DNA from: Bacteroidota bacterium
Lineage (GTDB): Bacteria > Bacteroidota > Ignavibacteria > Kapaibacteriales > NICIL-2
Length of the DNA: 46,918 nucleotides
Reading direction: 5' to 3'
NCBI GenBank assembly: GCA_019695345.1
Contig: JAIBAE010000029.1
Span: 1 to 46,918 of the forward strand
Below are positions 25,681-33,414 of the stretch, in pieces (positions within the stretch are counted from its first letter, which is position 1; each line of letters begins with the position of its first letter). The position numbers were made by a program, and so were the translations under genes. The notes under the pieces were generated by a model. The model saw only the letters and a program-made list of their open reading frames with translations. It made no database searches and had not been told where the DNA came from.

Positions 25681-26517
25681 ATGCAAAACAACCAGTCAAC
25701 CGGCTACATGAAAAGTAATCAGCGTGCAGTTACAACACTTCGCCTGATTGAAATGAAACGGAACAACCAAAAAATTATATGCCTTACAGCGTACGATGCA
25801 CTTATTGCCGGCATACTTGATTCTGCCGGAGTAGATGTGTTACTTGTGGGTGATTCGGTTGGTAATGTTGTGCAAGGCCACGAGACTACAATCCCCGTAA
25901 CATTAGAAGATATTATCTACCACACAAAAGCAGTAAAACGTGGTGCGCAACGTGCGTTGGTGGTAGCCGACATGCCTTTTATGAGCTATCAGGTAAACAC
26001 CGACGAAGCTTTCCGCAATGCCGGACGTTTGATGAAGGAAGCCGGCGCAGGTGCCGTAAAATTAGAAGGCGGTATGCGCGTTGCCGAAACCGTTTCTCGT
26101 ATGACCGAAGCGGGAATTCCTGTTATGGGGCATCTGGGGCTTACGCCGCAAAGTATTAATCAGTTTGGCACTTACCGTCCGCGTGGTAAAGATGAAGAAG
26201 AGGCACAACAAATAATAAACGATGCCATTGCATTACAAGATGCAGGTGCTTTTGCCATTGTACTGGAAAAAATTCCTGCTCCGTTAGCAAAGCAAGTTTC
26301 GGAAAAACTGATTGTACCTACTATTGGAATTGGCGCAGGTGTTCATTGCGATGGACAAATACTTGTGTACACCGATATGCTTGGCTTAACGGTGGATTTT
26401 AATCCGCGGTTTGTTCGCCGGTATGGTAACCTGCACGAACAAATTATGAAAGCCGTCACTGCCTATGGCGATGACATTCGCTCTTCGGCTTTTCCAAATG
26501 AATCAGAAAGTTACTAA
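25681..26517 (+). CDS. panB: 3-methyl-2-oxobutanoate hydroxymethyltransferase
   Basis: This 278-aa TIM-barrel enzyme converts alpha-ketoisovalerate to ketopantoate with methylenetetrahydrofolate, the committed step of pantothenate synthesis. Family blocks are clear: ICLTAYDALIAGILDSAGVDVLLVGDSVGNVVQGHETTIPVT (about 36-77, with the metal-binding Asp in VGDS), VVADMPFMSYQ (about 98-108), EAGAGAVKLEGG (with the Lys-Glu pair), GIPVMGHLGLTPQSIN and PTIGIGAGVHCDGQILVYTDMLGL. It is decameric in characterised members. The N-terminal about 20 residues are extra, so an internal start at MKSNQRAV is possible. The stop overlaps the next start as TAATG, so the following lipoprotein is translationally coupled. 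With coaE nearby, the region carries two CoA-pathway enzymes. Confidence 0.96.
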   Translation: MQNNQSTGYMKSNQRAVTTLRLIEMKRNNQKIICLTAYDALIAGILDSAGVDVLLVGDSVGNVVQGHETTIPVTLEDIIYHTKAVKRGAQRALVVADMPFMSYQVNTDEAFRNAGRLMKEAGAGAVKLEGGMRVAETVSRMTEAGIPVMGHLGLTPQSINQFGTYRPRGKDEEEAQQIINDAIALQDAGAFAIVLEKIPAPLAKQVSEKLIVPTIGIGAGVHCDGQILVYTDMLGLTVDFNPRFVRRYGNLHEQIMKAVTAYGDDIRSSAFPNESESY

Positions 26518-26900
26518 TGAAACCCCTGCTTGTTTGTTTTGTTCTAGTTAGCTCTGTGGTACTCCTTGCCTCGTGTACGGAAGGAAATGTAATTTCATCG
26601 GCTAAAGACATTGTATTTCCGGATTCTAACGTAAAGTACCAACAACAAGTTCAGCCATGGCTTGCACTTTCGTGTAATTTTACCGGGTGCCATGCCGATG
26701 GCTCTCAGTTTCCGTTCACCTCGTACATCACCCTTATTAATACTCCTGGTCTAATCATTTTTAACAAGCCGGAATCCAGTAGATTAACGCAGGTAATCAA
26801 CGGTACATTAGCACACCGGTACGATATTACCGTTAACATGACCGAGAACCACAAGAAAGGTATGAATACGTGGATTCGTGAAGGTGCAAAGAATAACTAA
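26517..26900 (+). CDS. Small lipoprotein with cytochrome-c-like CX4CH motif (127 aa)
   Basis: The signal peptide ends in a lipobox LLASC (Cys20). The mature part contains VQPWLALSCNFTGCHADGSQFPF, i.e. Cys53 and Cys58-His59 in a CX4CH spacing in place of the standard CXXCH. It ends MNTWIREGAKNN, resembling the closing helix (LxxWIxxGA) of cytochrome-c-like domains in Planctomycetes and Bacteroidota lipoproteins. One to three Met residues near 108-116 could serve as distal ligand. Covalent heme binding through CX4CH is unusual, so it may be a diverged, non-heme or variant domain. Its start overlaps the panB stop by 1 nt, implying co-translation with an otherwise unrelated enzyme. Confidence 0.75.
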   Translation: MKPLLVCFVLVSSVVLLASCTEGNVISSAKDIVFPDSNVKYQQQVQPWLALSCNFTGCHADGSQFPFTSYITLINTPGLIIFNKPESSRLTQVINGTLAHRYDITVNMTENHKKGMNTWIREGAKNN

Positions 26901-26942
26901 CCGATAAAAGTTCAATCTATCGTAGCTTTTCTGAAAAATTGA

Positions 26943-26973
26943 TTGTACAGAAACATCCTTACTTGTATCTTTG
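26943..26973 (+). promoter_or_regulatory. Bacteroidota-type promoter of tRNA-Leu
   Basis: TTG (26943-26945), 20 nt, then TATCTTTG (26966-26973), matching TTG-N19/20-TAnnTTTG. The predicted start is 30-40 nt upstream of the tRNA. Confidence 0.75.
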
Positions 26974-27010
26974 CGCCCCGTTTTGATAAACGGTGTTAGC
27001 CAATGTGCTT

Positions 27011-27097
<87 letters not shown>

Positions 27098-27105
27098 CAG
27101 AATAA

Positions 27106-27137
27106 AAAAGCCCGCAGGATTTCTCCTACGGGCTTTT
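27106..27137 (+). terminator. Intrinsic terminator of tRNA-Leu
   Basis: AAAAGCCCG(C)AGGA / TCCT(A)CGGGCTTTT forms a 13-bp stem with one internal mismatch and a short T-rich loop, followed by TTTTCTGTTTTT. Confidence 0.9.
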
Positions 27138-27152
27138 CTGTTTTTAGTGAGA

Positions 27153-27213
27153 TTCTCTCCCGCAAGCCAAACGCTGTTTTAATATTAACGCGCGGTGCGG
27201 TCAGGCGATAGCA
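27153..27213 (-). repeat. Structured repeat family A, copy A5
   Basis: On the minus strand: TTGCTATCGCCTGACCGCACCGCGCG, a loop, then GCTTGCGGGAGAGAA. The stem is CCGCA with TGCGG (plus 27160-27164 and 27196-27200). It begins about 10 nt after the stop of the EVE gene, same strand. Confidence 0.87.
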
Positions 27214-27222
27214 ATAGAACTT

Positions 27223-27627
27223 TTATTTACTCATTTCTAATATTCTTGCAAACTCTTCATCGGTAACGGGCATTACCGAAAGTCTGCCAATCTTTATTAA
27301 ACCAATGTTAGCCAGCGTTGGTTCTTTTTTCATTGCTGCAAGCGTAACCGGATTTTTAACCAGCTTTGTTGCTTGTAGTTCAACAGCTACCCAAGCATCC
27401 TCGGTTGTAGTTGGGTCTTGCACAGCAGTCTTGGAAACCTTGGCAATACCTACTACGGCTTTATCATCGTTACTGTGATATACCAACACCTCGTCACCTT
27501 TTGCCATTGCTTTCAGGTGATTACGTGCCGCATAATTTCTAACGCCCGTCCACAATGTTTTTTTATCACGAGTTAAATCGTGGAATGAGTATTCATCGGG
27601 GTCGGACTTAACAAGCCAGTACGCCAT
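27223..27627 (-). CDS. EVE-domain protein (134 aa)
   Basis: The protein consists of a single EVE domain, a PUA-like fold. It opens with MAYWLVKSDPDEYSFHDL and GVRNYAARNHLKAM (about 28-41), with the W, R and N residues that form the pocket for modified bases. MAKGDEVLVYHSND follows, and the end GRLSVMPVTDEEFARIL is typical. EVE proteins recognise modified cytosine or adenine in DNA or modified RNA bases, and some act in modification-dependent restriction. A stand-alone EVE protein is more likely an RNA-base reader or housekeeping factor. It starts 1 nt after the stop of the thioredoxin-like lipoprotein gene, so the two are co-transcribed. Confidence 0.92.
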   Translation of the reverse strand: MAYWLVKSDPDEYSFHDLTRDKKTLWTGVRNYAARNHLKAMAKGDEVLVYHSNDDKAVVGIAKVSKTAVQDPTTTEDAWVAVELQATKLVKNPVTLAAMKKEPTLANIGLIKIGRLSVMPVTDEEFARILEMSK

Positions 27628-27628
27628 A

Positions 27629-28120
27629 TTATTTTAGAATCACTGCAACGGTTGAATCAATTTGAACAGTTTCATCGAATGTAGCAACAACATTCCCAAC
27701 TTGTGTTGTACCTCTGGTAAGGAAAAACGTTGGCAAATCTTTAATTGTGTATTTATCGGTTGCGGGATGTTTGGTTGTTACATCGCGCATGGAATAAATT
27801 GTAACCGCATTATCCGGAACTCCTGCTTCACGTAACGTTTTGAGTAGTCTTGGAAAGTGTTTTGTAGTTCCTTTGCAGGTACATGTAGGTTTTACAAACA
27901 AATCGAATGCAACCGGATTTGCCTGATAAGCAGTTTTAATTTGATTTACATACTGTGTGTTAGGTGTATAAGCACCCATTTCTGTTGTTATCCAGGAATA
28001 ACCCGGCTGGCTTACAATTTCGTTAATGGTGTATGCTTCTGCTGTGTATTCTGTTGGTGTTTCACATGCAGAAAACAGAACTACTAAAGTTGCAAACGCT
28101 GCTAAAACTACCTGTTTCAT
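27629..28120 (-). CDS. Thioredoxin-like lipoprotein with a CXC motif (163 aa)
   Basis: The lipobox LFSACE gives Cys19 as the likely lipid anchor. The mature domain has thioredoxin-fold features. The strand AFDLFVKPTCTCKGT is followed by a helix (HFPRLLKTLREAGV), carrying Cys80 and Cys82 at the position of the CXXC active site but with one spacer residue. A later segment YTIKDLPTFFLTRG supplies the cis-Pro (Pro130) characteristic of the fold. Thiol chemistry in the periplasm, or binding of a metal such as copper, is inferred. The CXC spacing makes a standard disulfide oxidoreductase less likely. It is the first gene of an operon with the EVE protein. Confidence 0.72.
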   Translation of the reverse strand: MKQVVLAAFATLVVLFSACETPTEYTAEAYTINEIVSQPGYSWITTEMGAYTPNTQYVNQIKTAYQANPVAFDLFVKPTCTCKGTTKHFPRLLKTLREAGVPDNAVTIYSMRDVTTKHPATDKYTIKDLPTFFLTRGTTQVGNVVATFDETVQIDSTVAVILK

Positions 28121-28214
28121 AGGTAACCTTCAATTGGTGATTTTAAAATATATTCCTGTACAAAAATGCAAAAGGATATTTTTGAAAACAAACAGTAATT
28201 TATTTTAGGAAATC

Positions 28215-28646
28215 ATGACGTACAGTTCGATGTTTTTAGGTATAATTCTCATGTTTATAGGTGGATACGGATTTGCTTCTTCCAAACTTGGTGGTATGAA
28301 TTTACCGTTAATGGAGAAATTGGGGAATCCCGGTATAGAACCACAGTTTATTATACCATTGGTATTGGGTGCTATATATATTGCAACAGGTGTATTAAGC
28401 GTAAACGAAAAGCGCAGAATGACCATGTTACAAATTGCATTAGGGGTAACAGCATTGTTTATTATTCTAACAATACCCGACGTAATACATGTAATACAAT
28501 GGGTATCCAATAATACGTATGTTCAGTTACCACCACTACTCCGTGCCGAATCTTGCATGGTAGCAGTTATCTTTGGATTATTCGGTATCCGTGCTTTACG
28601 TAAATATGCAAAGGCAGTTCAGCAACCTGTTCCTACACAGGAATAA
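28215..28646 (+). CDS. Hypothetical four-helix inner-membrane protein (143 aa)
   Basis: Four hydrophobic segments are visible: about residues 5-22 (SMFLGIILMFIGGYGFAS), 43-60 (FIIPLVLGAIYIATGVLS), 70-88 (MLQIALGVTALFIILTIPD) and 110-124 (ESCMVAVIFGLFGIRA). Short loops separate them, with a charged C-terminus. The build resembles small DoxX/DUF-type membrane proteins, but no diagnostic motif is present. It is divergent from the thioredoxin-like lipoprotein (94 nt between starts). Family A copy A6 starts 4 nt after the stop codon. Confidence 0.72.
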   Translation: MTYSSMFLGIILMFIGGYGFASSKLGGMNLPLMEKLGNPGIEPQFIIPLVLGAIYIATGVLSVNEKRRMTMLQIALGVTALFIILTIPDVIHVIQWVSNNTYVQLPPLLRAESCMVAVIFGLFGIRALRKYAKAVQQPVPTQE

Positions 28647-28649
28647 TTG

Positions 28650-28713
28650 TTTGCTATCGCAGACTGCACCGAACCAAACTGTATCAGCATACGTTGGTAT
28701 TGCAGATAAGAAC
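28650..28713 (+). repeat. Structured repeat family A, copy A6 (compensated stem)
   Basis: Reads TTTGCTATCGCAGACTGCACCGAACC, a loop, then TTGCAGATAAGAA. The stem here is CTGCA (28664-28668) with TGCAG (28701-28705): the second pair is T-A where other copies have C-G or G-C. This copy is the key evidence that pairing is conserved. Confidence 0.8.
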
Positions 28714-28801
28714 CTTGCCTACTAATAAACTAGGTATCGTATAAACCGGAATCAGAGTTTCTGTTCCGGTGTTGTTATACCAAACTAACAACCTAACAAT
28801 T

Positions 28802-30928
28802 ATGAAATCATTACAGCTCGCACTTGTACTTATCATCACCTCAGTAGTTGCACAGGCACAGGGAATTCCGGACTATCTTCAGCAAAACACTGAAGGTAAA
28901 ACGGTAGAACTTTCAACACCCGAAGTGCAATGCTCGTTTAGTAAATCAACTCAGCTATTTGCCAAACGTGCCTCGTCAATCAAGCATAAACCCTACGATG
29001 TGTTATCGTATGATTTATTTATGGATTGGCGTTTACCATTAACCGATACCGGTGCAGCAGCCAGACATTATTCCGGACGTAATATCATCACTATGCGAAT
29101 TGACTCCCCCAATGTAAAGTCAATAGTGTTAGAGGCGGGGTCAATAAAAATTGACTCGGTGTTTCTAGGAAAGCAAAAACTCTCTGGTGCAGTAACAAAA
29201 AAAGCAGACACCTTAACGATTACCCTTCCAAAGGCATATTCAACAGGCGATACTATTGCTCTATGGCTGTACTACACACAAACATCAAATCAAAACAACA
29301 ATTACTTTGGTTTTGTATGTTATCCCAAAGGAACATTTGTACAAGGAGATACAGTTCAGGAAACAATTGCCTATACAAATAGCGAACCCCAAGGCGCACG
29401 ATTATGGATGCCATGTAACGACCAGCCGGATGACAAAGCAATGACTACCATATCTATTACTGTTCCCAAAGGTTTTAGAACTGCTTCCAATGGTATTCAA
29501 TCTGAGCTTATAGCTATGCAACCAGATAGCTCCAATATGTTCACGTGGGTTGGCGATAAACCAATCCCAACGTACCTTATGCACATTGCAGCAAGTAAAT
29601 ACCAAAAGAAATCAGAATGGTATAAACGCAGAAACAATCCAAACGATAGCATTGAAGTACCATTGTTCTACTGGAAAAAAGACGAACAAGTATATCTAGA
29701 TGGTTTTACATGGATACTCCCTTCCACTGTAAAAATGATGGAAACCTATTCCGATTTATTTGGCGAGTATCCGTTTACAAAATACGGACAGGACTTATTG
29801 TTCCCATATTTCTATGGCGCAATGGAACATCAAACTATCACCTCCCATCATCGCAATGTCGCAATCTTTAAATGGGAAAATGTTGTGTGCCATGAGTTAT
29901 TTCATCATTGGACGGGTGACAAAGTCTCTTGTGCAACTTGGGGTGATATATGGTTAAACGAAGGCGGTGCAACGTTTGGCGAATACATATGGGTAGAGCA
30001 AAGCCAGAACAAAGAAGAAGCCCGTAAATATCGTATGAACGGTCTACAAAAATCCTATTTCAGAAACGATGAAGCTGAGTCTCAACCGGCTATCTACGGT
30101 ATTCCATTAAGTAATCTGTTTAATGGCGGAACAACGTATACAAAAGGTGGTTGGGTGTATCATATGTTACGCACATTAGTGGGCGATTCCCTTTTCTTCC
30201 CTACTTTACGAGCATACTTAGATGAATACGCATACAAATCTGCCGAAACTGAAGATATGCTCACTGTGTTTGAACAACACATTCCAAATCCGGCCGTACC
30301 GTTCAGAACATTCTTCGACCAATGGCTGTATGGAAAAGGACATCCTATTTATACAAGTCAGCTTGTTTCAATAAAACCCGAGAATGATTCCTTTACCGTT
30401 GTGGTAAAAGTAAATCAGGAACAAACAGGTAACAACATTGCCGATGTATTTATAACGCCACTAACCTTACGATTCCACGATAACTACTCCCCTGCCGTAT
30501 TCGATTTCACTTTTATCAATAATCAACGTAATCAGGTAGTAACGGCAAGAGTACCTTTCTTACCAAGAAACTTTGTGATAGATGAAGAGAATAACCTTGT
30601 TTGTATCAAACGTGATTCTTCGGTTGTCGTCTCTGTTTCAGAAAGTGAAGTACAAACAGCACATACAAACAATATTGTTACATCACCAAATCCGGCACAC
30701 CACTCATCCACTGTTACAACACAGTACAAAGTAACTACTGCCGGATATACAAAAATTGTTCTGCGTAATAGTATTGGTCAGGAAGTTCAAACAATACACA
30801 ATGGGTATATGCCCGTTGGTTTCTATCAAACAAGTTTCAACATCCAAACCTTACCATTGGGTATTTATATTATAGAATTACACAATGGGGAAAACTACAG
30901 TTTTGATAAGATGTGTATTACTGATTAG
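28802..30928 (+). CDS. M1-family metallopeptidase with T9SS sorting tail (708 aa)
   Basis: I chose the start at 28802, giving the signal peptide MKSLQLALVLIITSVVAQA. An in-frame ATG at 28769 would put 11 residues before it. The protein is a gluzincin aminopeptidase. The N-terminal beta domain leads to YGAMEHQT (338-345, the GAMEN-type substrate loop, with His for Asn). The zinc site is HELFHHW (364-370) followed by NEGGATFGE (386-394), i.e. HEXXH-X18-E with Glu387. A segment YTKGGWVYHMLR supports the M1 fold. The C-terminal about 85 residues (TSPNPAHHSS ... VLRNSIGQEV ... LPLGIYIIEL) are a T9SS sorting domain, so it is an extracellular peptidase used for protein scavenging. A6 lies 90 nt upstream. 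Confidence 0.92.
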   Translation: MKSLQLALVLIITSVVAQAQGIPDYLQQNTEGKTVELSTPEVQCSFSKSTQLFAKRASSIKHKPYDVLSYDLFMDWRLPLTDTGAAARHYSGRNIITMRIDSPNVKSIVLEAGSIKIDSVFLGKQKLSGAVTKKADTLTITLPKAYSTGDTIALWLYYTQTSNQNNNYFGFVCYPKGTFVQGDTVQETIAYTNSEPQGARLWMPCNDQPDDKAMTTISITVPKGFRTASNGIQSELIAMQPDSSNMFTWVGDKPIPTYLMHIAASKYQKKSEWYKRRNNPNDSIEVPLFYWKKDEQVYLDGFTWILPSTVKMMETYSDLFGEYPFTKYGQDLLFPYFYGAMEHQTITSHHRNVAIFKWENVVCHELFHHWTGDKVSCATWGDIWLNEGGATFGEYIWVEQSQNKEEARKYRMNGLQKSYFRNDEAESQPAIYGIPLSNLFNGGTTYTKGGWVYHMLRTLVGDSLFFPTLRAYLDEYAYKSAETEDMLTVFEQHIPNPAVPFRTFFDQWLYGKGHPIYTSQLVSIKPENDSFTVVVKVNQEQTGNNIADVFITPLTLRFHDNYSPAVFDFTFINNQRNQVVTARVPFLPRNFVIDEENNLVCIKRDSSVVVSVSESEVQTAHTNNIVTSPNPAHHSSTVTTQYKVTTAGYTKIVLRNSIGQEVQTIHNGYMPVGFYQTSFNIQTLPLGIYIIELHNGENYSFDKMCITD

Positions 30929-31025
30929 ATTTGCCAACGGACGTAGGTTAAAATTAATTCCTCTTCAACTATATCTTGCTTGCCGGATATAGGTAGCGTG
31001 TTTTTACTCACACATTTTTGCATAC

Positions 31026-32213
31026 ATGCACACACTTTCACAGCGTGTATTATCTGCTTCGGAATCGCAAACGTTAGCAATAGCTGCGCGGGCAAAGCAG
31101 ATGAAAAAATCAGGATTAGATGTTATCAGTCTATCTACAGGCGAACCTGATTTTGCTACACCGGAGTGTGCTAAACAAGCCGCATACAAAGCAATCGAGC
31201 AAAACTTTACGCACTATACCGAATCCAACGGCATTCCCGAATTACGCGCCGCCGTTGCACAAAAATTTATCCGCGATAACAACATTCTTGGCGCGTACGA
31301 ATCCACGATACTCATATCGTGTGGTGCAAAACACAGCATCATGAATGTACTCAACGCTATTTGTAATCCCGGCGATGAAGTAATTGTGATTGCACCATAC
31401 TGGGTAAGTTATCCTGCAATGGCAACAGTAGCCGGGGCAACTCCGGTTATCATCAACACAACAGCAGAACAATCCTTTAAGGTTACCGCGGAACAATTAC
31501 AACAGGCGCTAAGTACAAAAACTAAATGTGTCATCTTTAACTCGCCAAGTAATCCAACGGGTATGATGTACACACGTCAGGAATTCGACGCAATTGCAAA
31601 CGTGCTTGCCCCGCACGATTGCTACATTCTCAGCGATGAGATATACGAGAAAATACACTACGGCATACATCCACACATTAGTTTGGGTTCATATCCGCAG
31701 TTAGCAGGCAGAGTCATTACCGTTAATGGTTGCTCCAAAGCGTATGCCATGACGGGATGGCGAATCGGTTTTATGAATGCACCTAAGGAAGTATTCGAAC
31801 AAGCCGCCAAAATTCAAAGTCAGGATACTTCTAATCCTACATCAATAGCGCAACAAGCCGCACTTGCTGCGTTACTTCATGCAGACGATGATGTAGAAAC
31901 AATGCGCATGGAATTTTCGCGCCGTCGGGATTTGGTTTGTGGACTTGTGGACGCAATCGGGGGCGTTCGCTTTCTTCAGCCCGACGGTGCGTTTTATTTA
32001 TGGGTAGATATTTCAACTATCCTCAGTAATAATTCAACCGTTACAACTGCAAGCGATTTTTGCCAACTCCTCCTCGATAAACATTATCTGGCACTTGTAC
32101 CCGGCGAGGCATTCGGAACAAATGGTTACGTCCGTTTTTCGTTTGCCGCTAACGACCACGACATCACGCAAGGTGTTCAGCGGTTTGCTCAACTTTGTAC
32201 AGATTTATCATAA
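31026..32213 (+). CDS. Class I/II PLP-dependent aminotransferase, aspartate aminotransferase type
   Basis: This 395-aa cytoplasmic fold-type I enzyme would move amino groups between an amino acid, probably aspartate, and 2-oxoglutarate. The PLP lysine lies in SKAYAMTGWRIG (237-248, Lys238). NSPSNPTGMMY (172-182) supplies the Asn of the cofactor site, SDEIYEKI (203-210) the Asp and Tyr, and VRFSFA near the C-terminus the carboxylate-binding Arg. N-terminal SLSTGEPDFATPE (36-48) is typical of the I-gamma aspartate (AspB) subgroup. Substrate choice cannot be read with certainty, and prephenate or aromatic activity also occurs in this subgroup. It is monocistronic. Family B copy B7 begins directly after the stop. 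Confidence 0.92.
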   Translation: MHTLSQRVLSASESQTLAIAARAKQMKKSGLDVISLSTGEPDFATPECAKQAAYKAIEQNFTHYTESNGIPELRAAVAQKFIRDNNILGAYESTILISCGAKHSIMNVLNAICNPGDEVIVIAPYWVSYPAMATVAGATPVIINTTAEQSFKVTAEQLQQALSTKTKCVIFNSPSNPTGMMYTRQEFDAIANVLAPHDCYILSDEIYEKIHYGIHPHISLGSYPQLAGRVITVNGCSKAYAMTGWRIGFMNAPKEVFEQAAKIQSQDTSNPTSIAQQAALAALLHADDDVETMRMEFSRRRDLVCGLVDAIGGVRFLQPDGAFYLWVDISTILSNNSTVTTASDFCQLLLDKHYLALVPGEAFGTNGYVRFSFAANDHDITQGVQRFAQLCTDLS

Positions 32214-32215
32214 GG

Positions 32216-32286
32216 TTCCCCACCTCTGCCGAAGCAATCCTTCAGCACCGCAACCCGGTCGGAACCAACCGTTACAGCATCGCAGA
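32216..32286 (-). repeat. Structured repeat family B, copy B7
   Basis: On the plus strand: TTCCCCACCTCTGCCGAAGCAATCC, CAGCACCGCAACCCGGTCGGAACC, TTACAGCATCGCAG. It begins 3 nt after the aminotransferase stop, in the same gene-relative orientation as B2, B3, B4 and B8. Confidence 0.82.
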
Positions 32287-32326
32287 ATTATGAAACATTC
32301 TCTAATTACATTTGTTGATTCTAACA

Positions 32327-32507
32327 TTGAACTGGTTTAACACTTTTGGGTAATAGAAGAAGCTACCATTTGTCATTCCCGAAAACGCTGACTAAGCGTT
32401 TATCGGGAGGCGAAGCCCAACGAGTTCATCCAGAAATCTCGTACCCATAGTATGGATACCCGATTTCTCGGGTATGACAGTCCATACATAATGTTAAACC
32501 AATTCAG
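32327..32507. mobile_element. MITE-like element C2
   Basis: The ends TTGAACTGGTTTAAC (32327-32341) and GTTAAACCAATTCAG (32493-32507) form imperfect inverted repeats related to those of C1. Inside are TGTCATTCCCGAAAACGCTG/AAGCGTTTATCGGGA and TACCCGATTTCTCGGGTATGACA hairpins, i.e. the C1 modules in reverse order. With B7 it fills the 330-bp gap before the 32543 gene. Confidence 0.6.
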
Positions 32508-32542
32508 TAAAACTATATTTTCATAAACCCCACGAGGTTCCC

Positions 32543-33325
32543 ATGCGTTCTGACCTGATTATACTTCTTGCCATGTTCTCCGCAACATTCATTCATGCTC
32601 AAAAAACAGACTCATTGAAACGGTTTGAACTTGGTGTGATTGGTGGACTTCAATACGGCTCAAACTTTGGTACACTCAAGTTTCCCAGACCATCTAGCGA
32701 AATTAAAATTTATCAATCTGATATTTTATTTTCTGCAATGAGTACGTATGGTGTGAATGTTGGAATGAGTGGAGTTTTTCATATGGGACCATTAAACGAA
32801 AGCGCAAGTGAAGTTATGGTTACTCTTCAATACAACCACATTATGTTTAACGGTTTCTCACAAAATGCAAGTCTCTATTTACCTACAAACATTGATTCAC
32901 AACCATACTCCTTGTATTCAACAACCTGCTCAACAAACTTCAACCTATCTTCATTATCTTCGAATATACTTTATGGTTTTACCATCTTTAAGGGATTTAC
33001 TTTTTTAGTAGGCGAGCATGTAGAACTCATGGTGCAGAAACAACTGCAACATCAAATCAATGTGTTTATGGTTAATGATTCAACGCCCAACTTTAAGGCA
33101 CCAGCAGATTGGCAACGTAACGGCAATACACTCACCTTTACAGGTTGGCCATCAACAATATCTCCATTTGCATTGTGCTTAACAACCGGATGTAAATACA
33201 ATACTACCTCACTGGGTTTACCCGGTACTGTTATGCTAACGTATGTGTTTCACATCACCAATATTACTTCCACAGATGCATTTAAACAATCAGTGTATCG
33301 GCTTGGGTTTGTGTATAATTTATAA
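32543..33325 (+). CDS. Hypothetical exported protein, outer-membrane-barrel-like (260 aa)
   Basis: The signal peptide MRSDLIILLAMFSATFIHAQ is followed by FELGVIGGLQYGSNFG, a start typical of Bacteroidota outer-membrane beta-barrel proteins (PorT/OmpA-like 'xGxxGGxxxG' strands). Alternating hydrophobic strands follow (SEVMVTLQYNHIMFNGF, SSNILYGFTIFKGFTFLVGEHVEL, TSLGLPGTVMLTYVFHI). The chain ends SVYRLGFVYNL, with aromatic residues near the C-terminus as expected for a barrel closing strand. It is a putative outer-membrane protein of unknown role. It is convergent with the ROK kinase, with B8 filling the 89-nt gap between them. Confidence 0.74.
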   Translation: MRSDLIILLAMFSATFIHAQKTDSLKRFELGVIGGLQYGSNFGTLKFPRPSSEIKIYQSDILFSAMSTYGVNVGMSGVFHMGPLNESASEVMVTLQYNHIMFNGFSQNASLYLPTNIDSQPYSLYSTTCSTNFNLSSLSSNILYGFTIFKGFTFLVGEHVELMVQKQLQHQINVFMVNDSTPNFKAPADWQRNGNTLTFTGWPSTISPFALCLTTGCKYNTTSLGLPGTVMLTYVFHITNITSTDAFKQSVYRLGFVYNL

Positions 33326-33343
33326 CTCATCAAGTATCAGAAT

Positions 33344-33414
33344 TTTGCGGTGCTACAACGCTTTGCCCCGCCCGTGTGACGGCGCAGTATTGTTTGCTTC
33401 GGCAGAGGAGGGAA
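33344..33414 (+). repeat. Structured repeat family B, copy B8
   Basis: Reads TTTGCGGTGCTACAACGCTT, CCGCCCGTGTGACGGCGCAG, TTGCTTCGGCAGAGGAGGGAA. The inner stem is CGCC-N-GGCG. It lies exactly between two convergent genes, and its last bases reach the stop codon (33415-33417) of the ROK gene. Confidence 0.75.
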
